From NCBI GenBank assembly GCA_965220955.1, contig CBDCRK010000037.1, forward strand, positions 372,001-436,000: 64,000 nt of DNA. The letters run 5' to 3'. Under the pieces are notes generated by a model. It was given only the letters and a program-made list of their open reading frames with translations, searched no databases and was not told where the DNA came from. The position numbers and the translations under genes are program-made. Position 1 is the first letter of the stretch. The number at the start of each line of letters is the position of its first letter. Source of the stretch: CBDCRK01 sp965220955. Lineage in GTDB: Bacteria; Desulfobacterota; Binatia; Bin18; CBDCRK01. This document shows positions 61,735 through 64,000 of the stretch, piece by piece.

Positions 61735-62895
61735 ATGAGCCTAAAAAAGAAAGCCGCAATTATTGGATTGGCCGAAATGGCTCCACAAAAGGGAGTTGGC
61801 GATAGGACCCCGCTTAACATTATTGGCGATATGGCCAGAGAAGCCATTACGGATGCTGGTCTAGAGAAGGACCAGATTGACGGACTGCTAACCGGTGTGG
61901 CTATTGGGGAGTACAGCATGTTATGGCCCTCGGTTGTAGTCGATTATCTGCGGCTCAAGCCCAAATACTTTGATCTTGTGGAGTTGGGTGGAGCCTCGGC
62001 AGCAGGCATGGTGTGGCGGGCGGCAGCAGCCATTGAGGCGGGGATGTGTGAAAATGTGCTCTGCGTTTTGGGGGATGTTTGGGATAGCAAGAGCATGGCT
62101 CTATGTCCTCCACCGTTTCCCCGGGTGGAGGCTGAATTTGACGCTCCTTACGGGTTGATCGCCGCCAATCCCGGTTATGCGCTGGTTGCCCGTCGCCATA
62201 TGCATGAGTTTGGTACTAAACCCGAGCAGCTTGCTAAGGTGGCTGTAGATCAGAGAAAGAATGCCTGCAAAAATCCTCTGGCAATCTTTGGCAATAAAGA
62301 GATTACCGTTGATGACGTGCTCAACTCGCGCGTGATTGTCGATCCCCTGCACCTCTTAGAGATAGTGAGTCCTTGCTCGGGCGGGGGAGCATTTATTGTA
62401 ACTAGCGCTAAGCAGGCCACGAACAGCCCCCATCCCCCGGTTTATCTATTAGGCTCGGGAGAGGCTGGTGGACACCAGAGCATCTCCCATGCTGAAAGCC
62501 TCACCACTTCTCTGGTTAAAGCCGCAGCGGAAAGAGCCTTTAACATGGCTGAGGTCGAGCCCAAAGACATGGATTTTGTGCAGCCATATGACTGTTACAC
62601 TATTACCGTGGTGGTCACGCTGGAGGATGCCGGGTTCTGCAAGAAGGGGGAGGGAGGAAGGTTTGTTGAAGAACATGACCTCACCTATCAAGGGGACTTT
62701 CCCTGCAATACTCACGGCGGTCAGTTGTCCTTTGGGCAGCCGGGTCTGGCCGGCGGCATGAGTCATGTTATTGAGGGAGTCCGCCAGCTCATGGGACGAG
62801 CCGGAGAGCACCAAGTGAAGAATGCCAAGCTTGGGTATGTAAACGGTAATGGTGGAATTATGGCCGAGCAGTGCAGCCTCATCCTAGGAAACTAG
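61735..62895 (+). CDS. Thiolase-fold protein without the nucleophilic cysteine
   Basis: This 386-residue protein has the thiolase double fold of the SCP-x/Ltp2 group: IDGLLTGVAIGEY, the active-site loop VELGGASAAGMV, QPYDCYTITVVVTLEDAGFC, FPCNTHGGQLSFGQPGLAGG and GNGGIMAEQCSLIL. Where thiolases carry the nucleophilic cysteine (near residue 87) there is GGASAAG, so normal thiolysis is unlikely. Retro-aldolases of the Ltp2 type lack it too and need a DUF35 partner, which is not seen here. AAAGGAGGGT precedes the ATG. Confidence 0.85.
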   Translation: MSLKKKAAIIGLAEMAPQKGVGDRTPLNIIGDMAREAITDAGLEKDQIDGLLTGVAIGEYSMLWPSVVVDYLRLKPKYFDLVELGGASAAGMVWRAAAAIEAGMCENVLCVLGDVWDSKSMALCPPPFPRVEAEFDAPYGLIAANPGYALVARRHMHEFGTKPEQLAKVAVDQRKNACKNPLAIFGNKEITVDDVLNSRVIVDPLHLLEIVSPCSGGGAFIVTSAKQATNSPHPPVYLLGSGEAGGHQSISHAESLTTSLVKAAAERAFNMAEVEPKDMDFVQPYDCYTITVVVTLEDAGFCKKGEGGRFVEEHDLTYQGDFPCNTHGGQLSFGQPGLAGGMSHVIEGVRQLMGRAGEHQVKNAKLGYVNGNGGIMAEQCSLILGN

Positions 62896-62911
62896 GAAAG
62901 GAGTAAAACTT

Positions 62912-63019
62912 ATGAGCACACGACCGGTCAATATTAAAAACATTGACGAGTTACCATATGTTTTGGGGCTAGAGATGGTCCGCAGAGGTCCTCTGCAGAA
63001 GGGTGTGCAAAGATGCTAG
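62912..63019 (+). pseudogene. N-terminal fragment of a cupin-like gene
   Basis: Sixteen bases after the thiolase-fold gene, with AAAGGAG upstream, a 35-residue frame encodes NIKNIDELPYVLGLEMVRRG and PLQKGVQRC, then stops. I read this as the start of a small cupin protein whose barrel is missing. The assignment is tentative. Confidence 0.4.
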
Positions 63020-63102
63020 AATAGTATCAGCACAAAATAAAACCCTATCTCTTGTACCCCACAGAGGTCAAGAACAAAGGCCAGATTACCAGCGCAGCCG
63101 AG

Positions 63103-63137
63103 AAAAAAAACCCCCGGAGCTGTGTATGCTCCGGGGG
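63103..63137 (-). terminator. Intrinsic terminator of the initiator tRNA gene
   Basis: CCCCCGGAGC (63111-63120) and GCTCCGGGGG (63128-63137) form a perfect 10-bp stem with a 7-nt loop. The A run at 63103-63110 gives a U tract on the minus strand, directly downstream of the tRNA. Confidence 0.9.
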
Positions 63138-63146
63138 TTTTCCATA

Positions 63147-63220
<74 letters not shown>

Positions 63221-63368
63221 ACAACTTAGCGTCCGTATCTTTACTTACCGCCCGCAGGACACGAAGTCAAGGGAAGATAAAAAAGGCACCCATCAGAAGC
63301 GCCTGATACCATCGAATTTTTGGAAGCGGCTTGCCAAAACCCGTGGGCAAACTACTGGGATATAGCGG

Positions 63369-64000
63369 CTACATTTTCTCCGCAGGCTCTTTCACTTCCT
63401 TGGCAAACTTTTCCATTTGCCGCACAATATCATCCGCATCTGCTCCCCATACCCGCGGCATGAACATCATGCTCACCCCTACCTCCTGATACCGAAGTAC
63501 ATGATCGAGATCTACCGGCACTTTGCCAATAACATTAATAGTGATTTCTATATCGCTAAAGTTACGTTCAGCCTTGTCCGCCAGTTCTTTAAGAGTTGCA
63601 ACCTTAGGCTTCATCTCCTCCGGGGTGAGCCAGGCCGCATGCCAGCCGTTACCGACTTCCACTACCCGCCTGAGCGCGGGAAGGGTGTTGCCGCCAAACC
63701 AGATGGGAGGATGCGGCTTTTGTACAGGCTTAGGGGCAAACTTGAGGCCAGAAAAGTTAAAGAACTGACCATGGAATTCCGGGTCCTCTTTTGTCCAGCA
63801 GGCTTTCATTACCTCAAGGCACTCACGCGTGCGTGCGGCCCGTTCTTCAAGCCGCTGGCCAACAGCGCGAAACTCCTCGTCAAGCCAACCTACTCCCACA
63901 CCAAAAATAAAGCGACCCTGAGAGAGCACGTCAAGCGTGGATACAACCTTGGCAGTCAGAACCGGCTCACGGTAGGGCACAATGAGAACGCTTGAACCCA
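63369..64000 (-). CDS. Luciferase-like (LLM, F420-type) oxidoreductase, partial
   Basis: The frame is open to the window edge, so the N-terminal part is missing. The visible segment has PYREPVLTAKVVSTLDVLSQGRF, GVGVGWLDEEFRAVG, and PVQKPHPPIWFGG, typical of LLM-class F420- or FMN-dependent oxidoreductases. The cofactor cannot be settled from this part. The stop is at 63369, ahead of the initiator tRNA. Confidence 0.9.
   Translation of the reverse strand, partial: GSSVLIVPYREPVLTAKVVSTLDVLSQGRFIFGVGVGWLDEEFRAVGQRLEERAARTRECLEVMKACWTKEDPEFHGQFFNFSGLKFAPKPVQKPHPPIWFGGNTLPALRRVVEVGNGWHAAWLTPEEMKPKVATLKELADKAERNFSDIEITINVIGKVPVDLDHVLRYQEVGVSMMFMPRVWGADADDIVRQMEKFAKEVKEPAEKM

Overview
This is a bacterial chromosome window of moderate to high GC. 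It is gene-dense and largely metabolic, with a mosaic of mobile-element scars. The gene content points to a Gram-negative, partly anaerobic or microaerophilic lineage outside the well-studied phyla, of the deltaproteobacterial, Binatota or Tectomicrobia sort. Supporting genes are a CarD regulator paired with ispD, desulforedoxin-like proteins, GTP-dependent PEP carboxykinase, a DUF1302 outer-membrane protein with MMPL-type RND exporters, a PagL-like lipid A deacylase and a putative F420-type luciferase-like oxidoreductase. The phylum is inferred from gene content only.

Layout. Bases 1-2300 are accessory: a truncated tRNA-Leu, an intact IS10-like element (449-1790) with a perfect 9-bp target duplication, and gene remnants. 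Bases 2301-4667 carry a 1-Cys peroxiredoxin, a histidine phosphatase and an enoyl-CoA hydratase. Bases 4752-9517 form a defence island between two GAF/histidine-kinase remnants. It holds a Panacea-type antitoxin with a two-helix membrane partner, an IS1595 scar, and a BcgI-like restriction-modification pair whose nuclease-methylase gene has a frameshift. Bases 9668-15203 hold pilT, a collapsed pilU, ispD, carD, rimI, a ferredoxin-membrane fusion and a ComEA-like protein. Bases 15230-19073 are decayed: two transposase remnants and a leucyl-tRNA synthetase pseudogene.

Bases 19756-29657 are a plus-strand run for acyl-CoA and redox metabolism: Rieske ferredoxin, YgfZ/GcvT-like protein, two desulforedoxin-like proteins, amidohydrolase, two enoyl-CoA hydratases, an acyl-CoA ligase, HAD phosphatase, alpha/beta hydrolase, SDR and inositol-phosphatase-like protein. 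Bases 29804-34665 hold a ThDP enzyme, a lipoprotein gene invaded by 24-bp repeats, a broken HicB-like gene and a metallophosphoesterase.

Bases 34800-50304 are a 15.5-kb minus-strand array for the cell envelope. In transcription order it encodes a DsbA-like protein, an RND exporter (frameshifted), an ABC ATPase, an ABC-2 permease, a GldG-like protein, a DUF4340 protein, a small exported protein, a YCF48-like lipoprotein, a second RND exporter, a DUF1302 outer-membrane protein and a D-aminoacylase-like amidohydrolase. Together these look like an inner-to-outer-membrane transport system for a hydrophobic substrate, with an associated hydrolase.

Bases 50548-64000 return to catabolism: gentisate-dioxygenase-like cupin, phosphotransferase, zinc alcohol dehydrogenase, thioesterase, CsaA-like tRNA-binding protein, PEPCK, JAMM protease, PagL, a small HExxH protein, alpha/beta hydrolase, D-2-hydroxyacid dehydrogenase, a thiolase-fold protein without the usual cysteine, an initiator tRNA and a luciferase-like oxidoreductase cut by the window edge. 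Short dispersed repeats sit in many intergenic gaps.
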